Source of the DNA: Trochalopteron elliotii
Taxonomy: Eukaryota; Chordata; Aves; Passeriformes; Leiothrichidae
Reading direction: 5' to 3'
Assembly (NCBI GenBank): GCA_024734555.1
Contig: JANPWX010000209.1
Span: 496,001-560,000, forward strand
Length of the DNA: 64,000 nt
Shown here in pieces: positions 1-12,629 of this stretch. Position 1 is the first letter of the stretch; each line of letters begins with the position of its first letter. A program made the position numbers and the translations under genes. The notes beneath the pieces were generated by a model, which had not been told where the DNA came from, ran no database searches, and was given only the letters and a program-made list of their open reading frames with translations.

Positions 1-3000
1 ATGCACTCCAGAAATGCCATCAGCCTCTTTGCTGCTACATCATACCGTGAGGGCATATCTCATTTGCTAACTGGTGTAACCCCAGTATCATTTCTAGCAT
101 TACTGCTTTCCAGGGGTGTACCTCTCATCTCTGCTTTCTTTCCAAGCACAGTCTGATTTTAACTCCTACTATTCAATTTACTCTGTTAATCCCCAAATCC
201 TATTCTGAGGTATGACTGCTTAGCTTCCTATGTATCTCAAATCTCTTTGATTTCCAGTGGAAATACTCTCACAAAGCAAGGCATGGGGTTTGTCATCAGA
301 GTAAAGTCATGGCATATCCCTAAATTTACAAGACAATATGGATTCTTCACAGAGAGGTCACCATCATCAGTCCCTCACCAGAAACTGCCAAAAGGTTTTC
401 AAGGGCTTCAGTTTGCTGTGGTGGTGACCAATGCTGGGCTGCTGTGTGACAGCTTCGCTCCTCTCAGAAAAAGCAGTGGGCCCTGGAGACCCAGCCAAAG
501 CCCTGTGACAACAGTTGGGAGCACTGAGCAGGTGCTGCTTGAGCATCACTCCAAGGTACATTTCTTTACACTGCCTTTCCCTGTGCACACCCTCAAAGTG
601 GGCATGGCACCTTCCCAATAGTCTGAACATCAGCTTACTCCAAACAGTGATGCCTAAGCCTTCCCTCCTCCTTCACTGCAAAGAGTGGGGAGGTGGGAGG
701 CTACTTCAAAGCCTTCCTGTGAGATATCACATTGTGCAAAGCACACCAGATGCTGCCTGAGCAGTGAGTAGTCACAGAAGCAGGACCTGGGTGCAAAGAG
801 TATGTTTTAGGATGCAAAAGGAAAAAAACCCTTTCCCTTCTCCAAAACTTCTCCTTCAAAACTCTTCCCCTGCCTCTCCAGCTCCCAAAGTAGTTCAAAG
901 GCACTGAGACACAGTGGCTTTGCCTCTCCAGCCACACTAAGCCACTGCCCTGGCTCAGAGCTGTGCCTTATAGAATGATGTCAAATTGGGCTGGTCCAGA
1001 CTATAGGAGGAGAAAAGAAGATGGAAGAACAAGGGAAAGGTGGGGATGGGTGGGGAACCTGCCCTGGGCAGAATTGATTCACTGCCTCCATGGCTGCTCA
1101 GCTCCATGGAGGAGATGCTGCTCAGCCCAGTTCAGCTTCTGATAGCCACAAGGCAGCTGTGGCTCAGCAGTGTCGAAATGAAGTGCAGCAGCCCTTGACA
1201 CTGTATCTCTGACTGTGCCTGCTCCTATTCTGCTCTGGGACTCAGATGAAGGGGACATATGTACCACACGAAGTGGATTGTAGCACCAGCTTCCCTCTCC
1301 AAAGAAAAGAAGTCAAAGCAACAGCTACTCCCTCTCACCCTCTCCCATGAATACGTACTGCCAGTGTGCGTGAACGTGTCAGCTCTCTCAGTCCTTCATG
1401 GTCAAGGTTTCAGCAGGACCAGAATGCAAATTACATCCAGTGGAAGTTCAACAAGGTGTATAAGTCTGTCTTCTGGCCACAACCTATTCTCATAACCCAC
1501 TCAGCCATTTCAGGAGGAAGTCAGCCCACTTCCTCCTCACCAGCATTAAGAGAAGGTTTTCTGATTAACTTTCCAGACTCAGAAGGGACAAAAGAAGCTT
1601 AGCACAACTCAAGTCACTTGAAAAGCCACATGTGTGAATTGGCTGGATTCATGACAGTTGTTAGCACCATAACAAAGATCTTTATAACAGAATCTATCTC
1701 AGCAGAGAGAGAAAACAAAGTGAGTTGCATAAAAATACAAAACTGTGTCCATCCTTTGCAAGTTCAGAAAACATTAGATGGCACAGATACACACAATACA
1801 CCTTTCCCACATATTGCACTTACTTGAAGCCCAAGGATCCTCCTGCAGGAGACCAGCGTGTTTCTAGTTGAAAAGAAAGACCAGACCTATGCATATATCT
1901 AAAGCAGAGGAGCTCCATCCAAACCACCTCACTGTATCTCTGGGCGCAGACCAAGGATGGCTGCTTTCTGCCAAATGCTGGTCAGCATGTACTAGACCAG
2001 CTCAATCAGGATGGAGGTGGTCAGGTTGGCTTCACCTAACTGGGAGAAGACTACGGTGAAGAGAAAGCTTAGTGTGGCTCTCACCTTCCCAGTCTAGCAC
2101 ATGACAAGATGATTCCCAACTACATCATCTCCAAGCCCTTCAGTTTTGCACTGAGGAATTCCATCCATTCAGCACACAAGTTCTGGTCAAGGTTCTACAG
2201 CTATTCCCCACTATGTTCTTCTATTTACTGGTATGAATGTTTCATGTCTCATTGTCAGTTATAAGAGGCACAGCTTAACATTCTCCTCCTGAGTGAAGCT
2301 TACCTTCTTTTTACATTGCTATTCCAATCTTTCATGGAACATACAATCTCCAGATTATTTTATCCAAGTTCTGTATTTCTTTGGCTGGTGTAATATATGT
2401 GGTATTTCAATAAAGCCAAGGTTCAAGCTGAGTCTTTTGCACACAAGCTCTTTAAATCCCAAGGCTTCAACTAAATAACACACATAGATTTGTCCTATGC
2501 AGGAGGAGCATTGGACCAAATTCTCTCTTTTTGCCACTAAATATTTACACATCCTATATGGAAATCAGAATTTTTAAAGGGAATTTAAGTCTTGATTTTT
2601 TTTTTCCTCTCCCTATGGATCTCTGACAGTAAAATCAAGTTCTATGATTTTTCCATCAGGTTTTGTCCTGCAACTTTAAAACCATTTTATATTACTCTTT
2701 CAAAGCAGTTAAAATTATGAGAAAACACAATTTGCTTTAAAAGTCTCAAATTTTGTTCAAATGGAAATTTCAACTATGCCAAATACAGTCATTTTAAGCA
2801 GTTCTACCAGAGAGCATTGATTTTTCTCCCCCAGGCACAGTCCATGAGGATTTGGGGGAGCAAACCTGACACAACTTAATGTGATCCCAAACTGAATGTC
2901 AACTAGATTCTACACCTACTCCTGTTTCATACTGGAGGAAAAGCAATGCATTACACCATCAAGAAAACACCAGAAAACTTACATGGAAAAGAAGTGTTTA

Positions 3001-5253
3001 AGAATCTGTTGGACCCTTACAATCATGCTATTTAACGTTCAAGAAACATGGAAATCATCAAACACAAGGACAAAAAATATCACACTTTGTGTTCACATGA
3101 AGCTTTAATGCACCATTCATTGCAGGCACTGAAAAGCAGCCTAGACAGTACCTAAATAGCTCTTTATGATGTTCCTCTGGTGACAAAAGTGAACAAGTGT
3201 ATAAACAAAAAAACTTCAAAATGCAGCTGATTCAAATAAATACTGGAAGCCCTTGCGTCTCATACCACAGAGCAGACATCCAAAGTCAGTCCAGTCTGAT
3301 GCTGAATCCACAACCAATGCCAAGACTCCCATTTCAAAGGGACAGTGGAGCCAGTCTCTGGGCTGCAGATGCACCCTTGTACAGGTACACATTGCAATTT
3401 GTCCTGCCACAGTTGCCAAACTGTATTATCACAAAAGACTGCCACTTCAGAGGACACACAGATTTCTGTATTACCCTGTGCACTTAAAAGGACACAGACC
3501 GTCAGGGCAAAACTTCTCTCTAATTTTGTGTTTTGTTTGATTTTTATGCTTCATCATGCAAGCAGTATTTTCTTAGGAAAGATGTGCCTTGATGAAGATG
3601 GGCAATGCTTCTAAATGCATGCAGGAAAAAATGTACGAAGACATATAATAAAATATCATTCTTAAACTAGCTCCCTCCTGGGACACAGTGGTGATAGAAG
3701 CAGCAAGCCCCAGCCATCTTTCTGTAACATCCAGAGAAGCAGGTCTCTGTGGGGTGCCACAGACCAGCCTTATACCTGGTCAAGTCAACAGACCTCATGC
3801 ACCAACTTGCCACTGTCTGGTTTGAAAGTAAGGTCTGAGATATCCATAAATCATGGTTCAGCTCACCTAATGGGATATTAGTGTTACTTGAAAATTCAAA
3901 CCACATTTGAGAAGCATTTACATTGGACACAGACTAAGGAATCTCCAGGCCTTAGCATTTAAAAAGAGATGAACTATCAGGTACCCAGTTTTCTCACAGA
4001 CGAAAAACACAAAACAGAGAACCAGGCATTAGAGATTTTGGATTCCTCATGGAGCATGACTGTTTTCCAAACTGGGTGCTAAAAGAGTAATAATTTAATA
4101 TACCTCCTGTCTTTTCTAGCTCCTAACCCAGTACATCCTTAAAATGCATACACACAGAACAAAAGAGATAATTAAAAGCTTTTAGAAAGCTCATCTATGT
4201 AGGCTACCTTTGTAGTCAATAGGGATTAGCTTTTCTAGAGGGCAAGCTGGAGCACATCCATGAGGCTCCTGCTCTACACTGCCCTTTGAAGAACCTGGTC
4301 TTTCTCCACTGACTCCCTGGAGTTCTTCTAGAAACAAGTCTCCCACAGCCAGTTCACTTCTGGAAGCATACAAAAGTCAAACATCTCACCAAGCTTATAA
4401 AAACAAATGTATAATGAACAATGAAAGGGGATATACCAAGGGATATGAACTGCAGGAATAAAAATTTCAAGTGATTTTAAAGATCTGGAGACAATTGTAA
4501 AGAGCTACCTGCACATTATAGGAAACAATAAAAATTTTCATTGGAGTAGTAACTCTGGTTTTCTGTCACAGAGTCCATAGTTCTCATCTCTCTCTCATAG
4601 TTCATTTAAGAGCACTTGCTTCAGCATCAGATCTTTGTTTTCCAGGAATTCATCTCCTCCTGTCACTTTATTCCCCACCTGGAATCAGCACTGGAGCTCA
4701 GTGCTAAATGAAACATTTTGTTGTCATGTCACTGGGAAAAAACAAATGCATCCAAAGCAGAACAAGAACAAACCTGCACTAATTTGGAGGAAGAATTAGC
4801 TCCCATGTCTCCCATGTCTCAGAGGATTCCACTGCCTCTGGGCTACAGAGCCTGTACCTCCATTTCTTTCATGCTGAAGTAATTTCTCTTTTTATAGGTA
4901 ATTACTTTGTATTGGGCCAAAGAAACAAACTACCTCCACAGCCTAGTCGTTAGAGCACTCCCTCTCCAGCACAATGAATAGGCATTTATATAAAGTAGAA
5001 CAGTTTCCAACAGGAAAAGTTCCAACTGAGAAAGCATTACCGCAGAGGACCCTGTAGTCTGAGACTTCATCTTGGCTAGGACAACCTTAGCGACAAGACC
5101 CCACTTCAAAGTATGCAGAATAAAGATGCATCACACAAAACGCTATTAGTTTTCTGCCCACCAGACTGCTAGCTATTCTTTTCTCTTGTTTTTCATGAAA
5201 ACACATCAAACACTCTAATTAAGCTCAGTGCAGAACTAGCAAAACCTCTGAAA

Positions 5254-5257
<4 letters not shown>
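1..5257. other. Unique AT-rich sequence, no gene recognised
   Basis: I see no exon, RNA gene or recognisable mobile element in this stretch. Open frames are short (at most about 124 codons), overlap on both strands and match no family I know. The only local structure noticed is a 9-bp direct duplication (TCCCATGTC twice, 4801-4818). It reads as intronic or intergenic sequence. Confidence 0.6.

Positions 5258-5289
<32 letters not shown>
5258..5289. repeat. Homopolymer T32 tract
   Basis: An uninterrupted run of 32 T lies in AT-rich sequence. Read on the minus strand it would be an A32 tail, but no polyadenylation signal or retrotransposed gene body is visible next to it, so I call it a simple repeat. 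Confidence 0.9.
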
Positions 5290-5290
<1 letters not shown>

Positions 5291-7771
5291 GTGGGGCAGT
5301 TAACCCATTTCCAAACCTCTTCTGTCAAAATCAAAATCATTAATCATCTCCTCTAATGTCAAAAGGTAAAGTCAGGAATTAATCAGTCCTAACAAAAAAC
5401 ACCCTAACAAAAAAACCATACAAGACTACTAAGGAAAGGCATGTCATCAAACAACACTCATCTCCTGGTTTCTGAAAGTTATTATGCTCTCCAGTAAGAA
5501 AAAAGGCCATTGCACAGAAAGGGTTGCTTATGTATGATACCCTTTGTGACATCCAGCTGCTGCTTCAGAGAGCTCCAAAGTACAGGCACTCAGCTCCTGC
5601 AAAGTTCTCTGAATCCTGATGTTCAGAGAACCTTGGAGCCCCTTTACTCTACATAGAAATGGTGTAAATTAAAAATGGCTAATATATGATCCTTGTCTCT
5701 CTTTCTGAATCCCTGATTAGAAAGTTCACAAATTTGCAAACCAGGGATTCAAAGAGCTTTCTGCAAGAGCCACCATATCTTTCAAGGCAGCCATCCCACA
5801 GCTATCCTATTTTTCTATGCTACTTAATTTTTGTCTCCTCCTCTTTAGGGTACTGGTACCCCATCACTTAATGGAATTATTAAACTGTTTTTTCTCAGAT
5901 TCTATTTATACTTTCATGGCATTTACCACTATTACTTTCAGACTGAATCTTGAAAGCTTTCTTCCAGAAAGACAGTACCGCAGACCACATCCATGCTGAT
6001 TTTATACTTTGACTTTCAACATTTCAGGACACTGTCTATATAATTTCAATTATATATGATAGCCACCTTTTCAGTAATAAATTAGAGGGTAATTTCAAGT
6101 TGCACCAAAAACGTGGAGAGCTGAAAGGGAGAGACTATGAGAACAGATTATGTCATTCTGTCACTTTCATTAGACTCTCCCTTGGGGATTGTCAGCCTCT
6201 GATGTTTCAGCTTGCCTCTGCCAAAACACACGTTTGACAGGAGGGAATCTCCCCTGAGATACTCAGGCCACTGACTACAGCAGCCAGAAATAATAGAGAA
6301 TTATAGAGGAGGAGAGAGAGGAGTGCAGGGATATGCAGATCCTCCCCATGTGCTCTCCGTACAAGCACATGCCTACATGCAAGTAGCCGTGAGTTAGTGT
6401 GTTCTAAGGCACTTCAAATGCATTTCTAAGCAGAGCCTCGTGGCAGAAATTCCCCAGCAATCCAGCTGTGTACAATTAAACAACATCCTGCTTTACCTGG
6501 TACAAAGAGATTTACAGCAGCAACCCTTTCTCCATCCTCCTCCTGGAGCAGGTGGCAGCATCCTGACACCTTTCCATGCAGCAGTGGAGCCACTCTTCTC
6601 ACTGCACAGGCTTCAAAACCACTGCTGTGAAGAGCTGGGATTGCCCTTGGCTTTAAGATCCCAGCAATTCTGCAATTCACTTCCAGATGGTATCGATTTA
6701 GGACCTTCACCTTTCGCATTCCAAACAGCTACTGTGTATCTCCAGTACATCATTTCTAGCTGTGAGTAGCAGAAGTCTCCTGACACAGGGAAACCACGGT
6801 CCCTCATTACAACAGACTTCAGTCTCTATAACCTACTCCTGCCCCACTGTATCCTGTTCATGGCCCACAGGCAGAGGTAAGAATATGAGACCACTGCAAT
6901 CTTAAGCTATCCATGAGGCTATTATGCCTATCACCTGAAAACAATTTTTTGTTCATTAGGCAGTCAGCTACGAGTACAACACGGCATTTGCAGTAGTAAA
7001 TTATCACCAGGTTGGTTACGCCAGATTTTATATTCTGCAGCTGGCTTCAAGTAGCCATCTCACCTCCTAGTCTGTTTTGAAGTAGTGAATTTAGTAATTT
7101 TACATTTGTTTCCTTTTGAAAAATCCTCCAAATTCTTCAGAGGTCATACATGCAAGAAACTACATCTATATGAGAGAGTTACTTCCCAACACTGCATGGC
7201 AACCCTAACTAAGAGATTAGGTGAAGAAGCTAAATAAAAATGTTATCCAAGTGAAATCCAAGTATAATAAGAGAGTGAATTGTGTCATTTCCTGCATTTG
7301 AGTCTGTGTCCTGGACACGTGTATAGAAAGTTCCTGATTCCCACAAAAAAACATCGGAGGTCAGGTTTACATGCTAGTTACTCTTTTTTAAAATAGTGTA
7401 ATCCACCAGCAGGGCTGCACCACAGTCACCATTTCTGCTGATGCACAGGAGGATTTACACCAGCATAGAACTTGGGCCGCATAGCACATTCCTGATGCTG
7501 GCCAAACTCACAATTTCAAAACAGCCCTTTCAGCCATCTCAGCTATTGGCAGGCGAATCTTTACTGTCCCAAGGCAGGAAGATCCCTCACACAACCCACT
7601 GCTAGAGCTGTTCATCCAAACCCCAAGCAAGCACAGGAAGCTCCTCCAACTCAGAGCACAAAGAGATAGGACTGTGAAGGCTGGCTAGTGAAGAGATGAT
7701 CCTCAGAAACCGCAGTGCTCACGGCTGCCCATATCCCATTTTATCTTCTGGAAGCAGCAAAGAGGAGTAAA

Positions 7772-7843
7772 CAGAAGGTATTGTTAAATAAGATGGTATT
7801 TATAATACAGAAGGTATTTTTAAATAAGATGAGAAGGTATCTC
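7772..7843. repeat. Two-copy 36-bp tandem duplication
   Basis: Two adjacent 36-bp units (7772-7807 and 7808-7843) both begin CAGAAGGTATTNTTAAATAAGAT and diverge towards the end. Overlapping the second copy is a perfect 7-bp inverted repeat, GATGAGA at 7828-7834 and TCTCATC at 7840-7846, with a 5-nt loop. The pattern fits a recent local slippage duplication. Confidence 0.75.
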
Positions 7844-10800
7844 ATCTTGCAAGACAAAAGAATGACATCATGCAATAGCAAGGTGTAAATTTTCACATCA
7901 TTCAGTGTGTGACGGTAAACCTCCCCTCCCCTTGCAGTATCAGGTTTTGGCACAGCAGTTATTCAGATGCTATGATAGTGTTAAGCCTTGAAAGCAGTGG
8001 CTACAGACAGGTGAGGATTCTGAATGAAAGAGACACGGTCTCAATCTAAACAGCCCAACTTATCCCAGAATTCAAGAACTGTGCTTGCAAATGCTAATGC
8101 ATCATTCACACAGGACATGTCTGTAAGCGTCTTCTGCCCAATTTTCTATGCTGCAGCTCTTGCCAGTCCCCTGGACAGTATGAGCTGTCACAACATACCA
8201 GAGGTTTTGTAAACTAGACATCTTTGGGGAGCCCCTGATTACACACAAGCTGTGCCACCAGTCAATACCATCATTTTGACTTCTACAGGTACTGTATGAG
8301 ATTTGTTGCACAGAGCCACACCAAATCAGATTCCTCCAATGGAACGGTCTCTCCCTCCTGCACACAGGACGAATAAACCTCATTATCTTTCTTCCAAAGT
8401 TGTTCAGTTAGGCATGCAAATATCATGATCTGAGGTTCACTGGAGACAGACTTTATTAGATACAAAATCCTGATAGTTCAGCACCTGCATCTAGCTTTAA
8501 ATATTGTCAGTCGCAGCTAATCTGTCAAATTTATCAGTTCTTCTACTGTCACTAAAACATTAGTGGAGTAAACATTTAATTTGATGTTTAATCTGTATAC
8601 TCTCTGCTTTGTCTTAAAGTCATTTATTTCCTGATCTGTCCTCTGTGACTAATGAGAATAATTGGCCCCTGTCCTCTTTCTGTAACAGTCTTTTATGTAT
8701 TTGCAGACAGCTAAGGATACACCCACAGTTGTCTTTTCTCCAGACTGAGCTTCCCTGGGTCCCTCTCATTCTTTCTTTTCAGGTCTTGTTTTCTCTGCTC
8801 TGTGATCATTGTCTTAGTTCACTCCCACACACTCCCCCCAGTCCTTCCCTCTCTTAGAAGTGCTGCCCTCAAACAGAACATAGTTACCTAAGCAGTGCTA
8901 AGCCACACCTGTAAATAGCTTCTATACAGAACATTTCACTATTTTGAACAAACAAGGATTGTATACAGAGTTCACACATGGGCTGGACAGTGGGTTTGGA
9001 GGAGGATGGTGGTAGCTACACTGCTTCATTTCTTGATTTATGGTTGAAAATCCAGACTGAAAGTACAGTAAGCAAGAACTGTTCCATAACTAAATAGCTA
9101 CACACAGAAAAAGTAGTGTAGGCTGACTGCTACCTTGAGAAGCAACTTAAGATCTTGTCACGTGGACAGTTAATTGGAGGTGAGCTCCTACAATCCCAAC
9201 CTACAACCCCAGGGGTGTGCAGGAGTGACAGAATAATATCCCATGGATTATTCAGGCCAGATAACCTGACGGCCCTGCAACTCTTTTAGTGGAGGAGCAA
9301 TCAGTACAGAGAAGCCACCAAATATGAAGATCAAATTCACATTTTCCCCCTGGGGTGTTTCTTTCCTATAAATGTTTCAGCACAGCCTTGCACACCAAGG
9401 TTAGTAATACTGTACATGCTTTGGGAATAGAGAAATCTTCAGTATTCAGAGCTAGCTACATAACCTTTTACCTGAGCCACTTTCAGTGAGTCTTTTCAGT
9501 TCTGAACCTTCCTTTTAGATGGGGTTTGAGGTACAGGGAGTGAATGCTGCAGAGATCTCAGGCTAGTATCCCTTTCACTTTGAGCCAATAATCACTCTCA
9601 TTCAAAATTTCTTTTTCCCCAGATGTTTAATCAATTCATCTACATTGATATATCTAGAGTATATATACTGATATAAAACATAGTCTTCAATTGCCTGGGT
9701 TAGAAAGGGAAGAGAGCCACCCAGCATACTTTGCAGTCTAAAAATACCAGCTGTATTGGGAAGAATGAGCCGGCAGTGAGTCTCAGAACACATACCCTTT
9801 CACTCTTCACTTTTTTGGGGTACAGAAAAAGAATATGCTTTCAAATGAAGCATATTCAATGTATATGTAAAATTTTTATAAAGAGAAATCTGTCCCTTCT
9901 CCTGCCCAGACTCAGCGTTCTCTTCTGTTTCCAAGAAAATACTGAATAAAAGGCAGTCTTGCCTCCAGAGGTCCAAATTCACCATGGTTTGAATTGAATT
10001 TGAATTTGCAGCATTTGCACACTGCCTTGTGCCACACATTTGTTTCTGAGTGCATAGAAAGGGGATTTTTTTCTCTTCAGTGACCTCAGGCACATGGAGA
10101 TACGCCACTTGGTTTGCAGAGATGACCACCCTGGACTTGGTCAACTTTTACAGACACCAGTTCACACTCTGATGTACAGTTCTAGCTGGGAGCTTATGGT
10201 TTACAGCTTAAAGAGGCAATGAACTCCTGAACAACAAAGGATGGGTTTGCTTGGATTTCTTTTTTCCCAACATGAAAGGTAGCCTTGACATTTAACCTTC
10301 AACATTTAACATTGGACCTGATTGATCAGGTCAATCTCCTAGTTCCCAGGCACTTAGCACCATGGCACTAATTTTGCCAGAGCTACCACCAGTCCATACC
10401 TACTAGGAACCTCCTTTCCAGTCTTTAGATAAAGAGACATGCAAGAAAGGTAGGTCGGTGGAGCCCCCTTTGTTGTTGGAGAAATAGGTTTTTTAGTTCC
10501 TGTTACAAGGCACTTTGCAGAAGCAGAAAAACAAATCTCGTAAGAAGGGACAAGGCAGCAGTAGCAGGTGGGCCATGCTTAGCTTCAAATATCTTATTTT
10601 CCTCTGATTCCCTTTCTACATATTTCAGTGCTGTGATCGTCAAACTGCCATTTCATTTTACGCAGGGAGGTACCCTAGGCTGCAGCGAGTCTGACTGCAG
10701 CAAAGCAACAATTAATAAGTTGACTCACTTTGGTGTAAAGAGTTCTTGTGGACAGATGGACAGAGGACAGATCAGGGTAATAGCAGATAAATGATCGGCC

Positions 10801-11341
10801 GTGCTTCTCCCAACCACTTTGTACTTTTTCTCTCAAGTGTAAATAAATATCAAAGAAAGTTAATCACAGAATTGCAGAAGAGTCAGGCAGGCCTAGAGCC
10901 CTGATGTCAGGCAGAGTGGATACTATGAGCATTCCATGGTGGATTAGGCAATCACAATACACTGAGCCATCTTGCTCAGAAAGACCATCTAGCCCATCTT
11001 TCCTATTAACTAGTCCATTTTTTTGTGATTAATTCCAGCTTACACAAAGAAAATTTTTAAAATTAAAAAAACCCTCTGCATGTTCTCCAGCTGCAAGGTC
11101 TTTCACCACTGCCCACCAAACCCCGTTGCTAAGTAGAGTGAGTACAGGCAGGGTAGAGCTGCTGTCTCCTTAAAGGTCAAGAAGATTAAACCTCTAGGGA
11201 CCAGTCCTCAGTCTGGACTATCTCATAGGCAATTTTTGTGCATCCTAAGGATAGGAATGTGGAATGGAGCCCATTGCAGATACAAGCAGTGCTATCTGTA
11301 CAGTGTTCCCACCCTCTGCCAGCTTGAAGGAATGAAAAAAC

Positions 11342-11403
11342 AGCACCAGGAATCAAATCCAGACCTCCCACATGGTACTGCAGAGAGACTGATTCCTGGT
11401 GCT
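11342..11403. repeat. 14-bp perfect inverted repeat (hairpin)
   Basis: AGCACCAGGAATCA at 11342-11355 is the exact reverse complement of TGATTCCTGGTGCT at 11390-11403, with a 34-nt spacer. Pairing does not continue outward or inward. It could form a short hairpin in RNA or be a remnant of an inverted-repeat element. No tRNA fold or known small RNA was recognised. Confidence 0.7.
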
Positions 11404-12629
11404 AACCCAGACAATGTGCATCCAGTGAGGGAATCCAAGCACAGCTCCACAGCTCTGGTACTGGAAGCGAGGTCCACCTGCCCTCTTCTAAACCAAGCAC
11501 AAGAAACAGCCCCAACAAGATGAAATATAAATTGATTCCATCACCTTTTCCTCGTATAGGTTAGGGTCTGGGGATCAGGTGCTGGTTCATAGGTTCACAG
11601 ACTTTTTATACAGGGACAGTTAGTAATCTGAAATGAGGATAATACAAGTCAAAGCATCAGTTATTAAATGGAGATGGCAGCTTGGGATTTTTGCCCCTGT
11701 TCTGTTTTTTCACCTCTCCACGATCTCTTGCATGATGTCTTAGCACGTACAGGTGCAACATAGAACTCTCCCACTGTGCTGGTATCCTGAAACCCTTGCC
11801 CAGAACAGGATGGCTGGGTGCTGCTGCTGCTACCTTCCTTTGCTCAGCAATGGTCTTACTGGCACAAGGATCGCAAGAGGCACCAGGACTGACACAGGCT
11901 GAACTGGCTGGTACAGCAGGTGTGTGCCAATGGATCAGAACCCGGGGTCCCTGAGAAGAGGAGCTGTGGCTTTGAGCACGCTTCCTTTCTTTTCTCTGCT
12001 GAGATCTGCCTCTGTATAACAATGGCTGACCCAAGATAAAGTTGAAGCAGATCTCACCATCCCTGGGCTGTTTCCTGACTCTGCTCTCAACCTACTCCAT
12101 CGTGTCCCAACCCTCTGAGACCTCCACCCAGGACTGGGAGACAAGCTGGTGTGGTGAGGGACCAAAGAAAAGCAGGTTATATCAAGGCAACAAGAGCTGC
12201 TGCTTTGGGGTGGCGTGGGTGAGAAGTTAAAAATTGCCCATACCCACACCTCCCCTCTTGAAGAGCACCCTGCACCCACGAACCAACTGCTGCTCTCTAC
12301 AAAGCTGCAGCTGGGGCACACCAGGTCATCCAAAACAGCAGGGTGCTGTGTCCCTGCTCTGCTCCCCAGGGCCTTGGGGTGTGGGACAAAACTAGCACCC
12401 CATAAGCTGGGAGTATTGCATAGCCAGCCCTTCCTGCCTGCTCAAGGGGCAGCTCAGGAGGGATCAGCTGCCTCCATACAGTGCTTGCAAAGCCTGACGT
12501 AGCTGTGCTTGATGGTAAGGAAAGCAATGTTAATGGGCATCTCCTTTTGCCCATACTGGAGCTTGCAGAGAAGATGAGGAAATGTCACAGGCAAAGGTAG
12601 CAGCCAGAGAGACTGGGCAGTAAAGAGGA

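Larger units (their letters stand above)
5290..12620. other. Unique sequence, no gene recognised
   Basis: No coding exon is recognised. The longest minus-strand open frame (9800-10144, 114 codons) resembles no known protein and has no supporting context. The stretch contains a 36-bp tandem duplication (7772-7843) and a 14-bp-arm inverted repeat (11342-11403), both listed separately. A weak CR1-like start is present near 10865 but could not be extended. Confidence 0.55.

Noticed and set aside
9800..10144. 114-codon minus-strand open frame
   Set aside because: Isolated in AT-rich sequence with no motif, homology or splice context; consistent with chance.
10865..11100. CR1-like phrase (AATCACAGAATTGCAGAA)
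   Set aside because: Only about 20-30 bases look like CR1 and the similarity could not be followed further.
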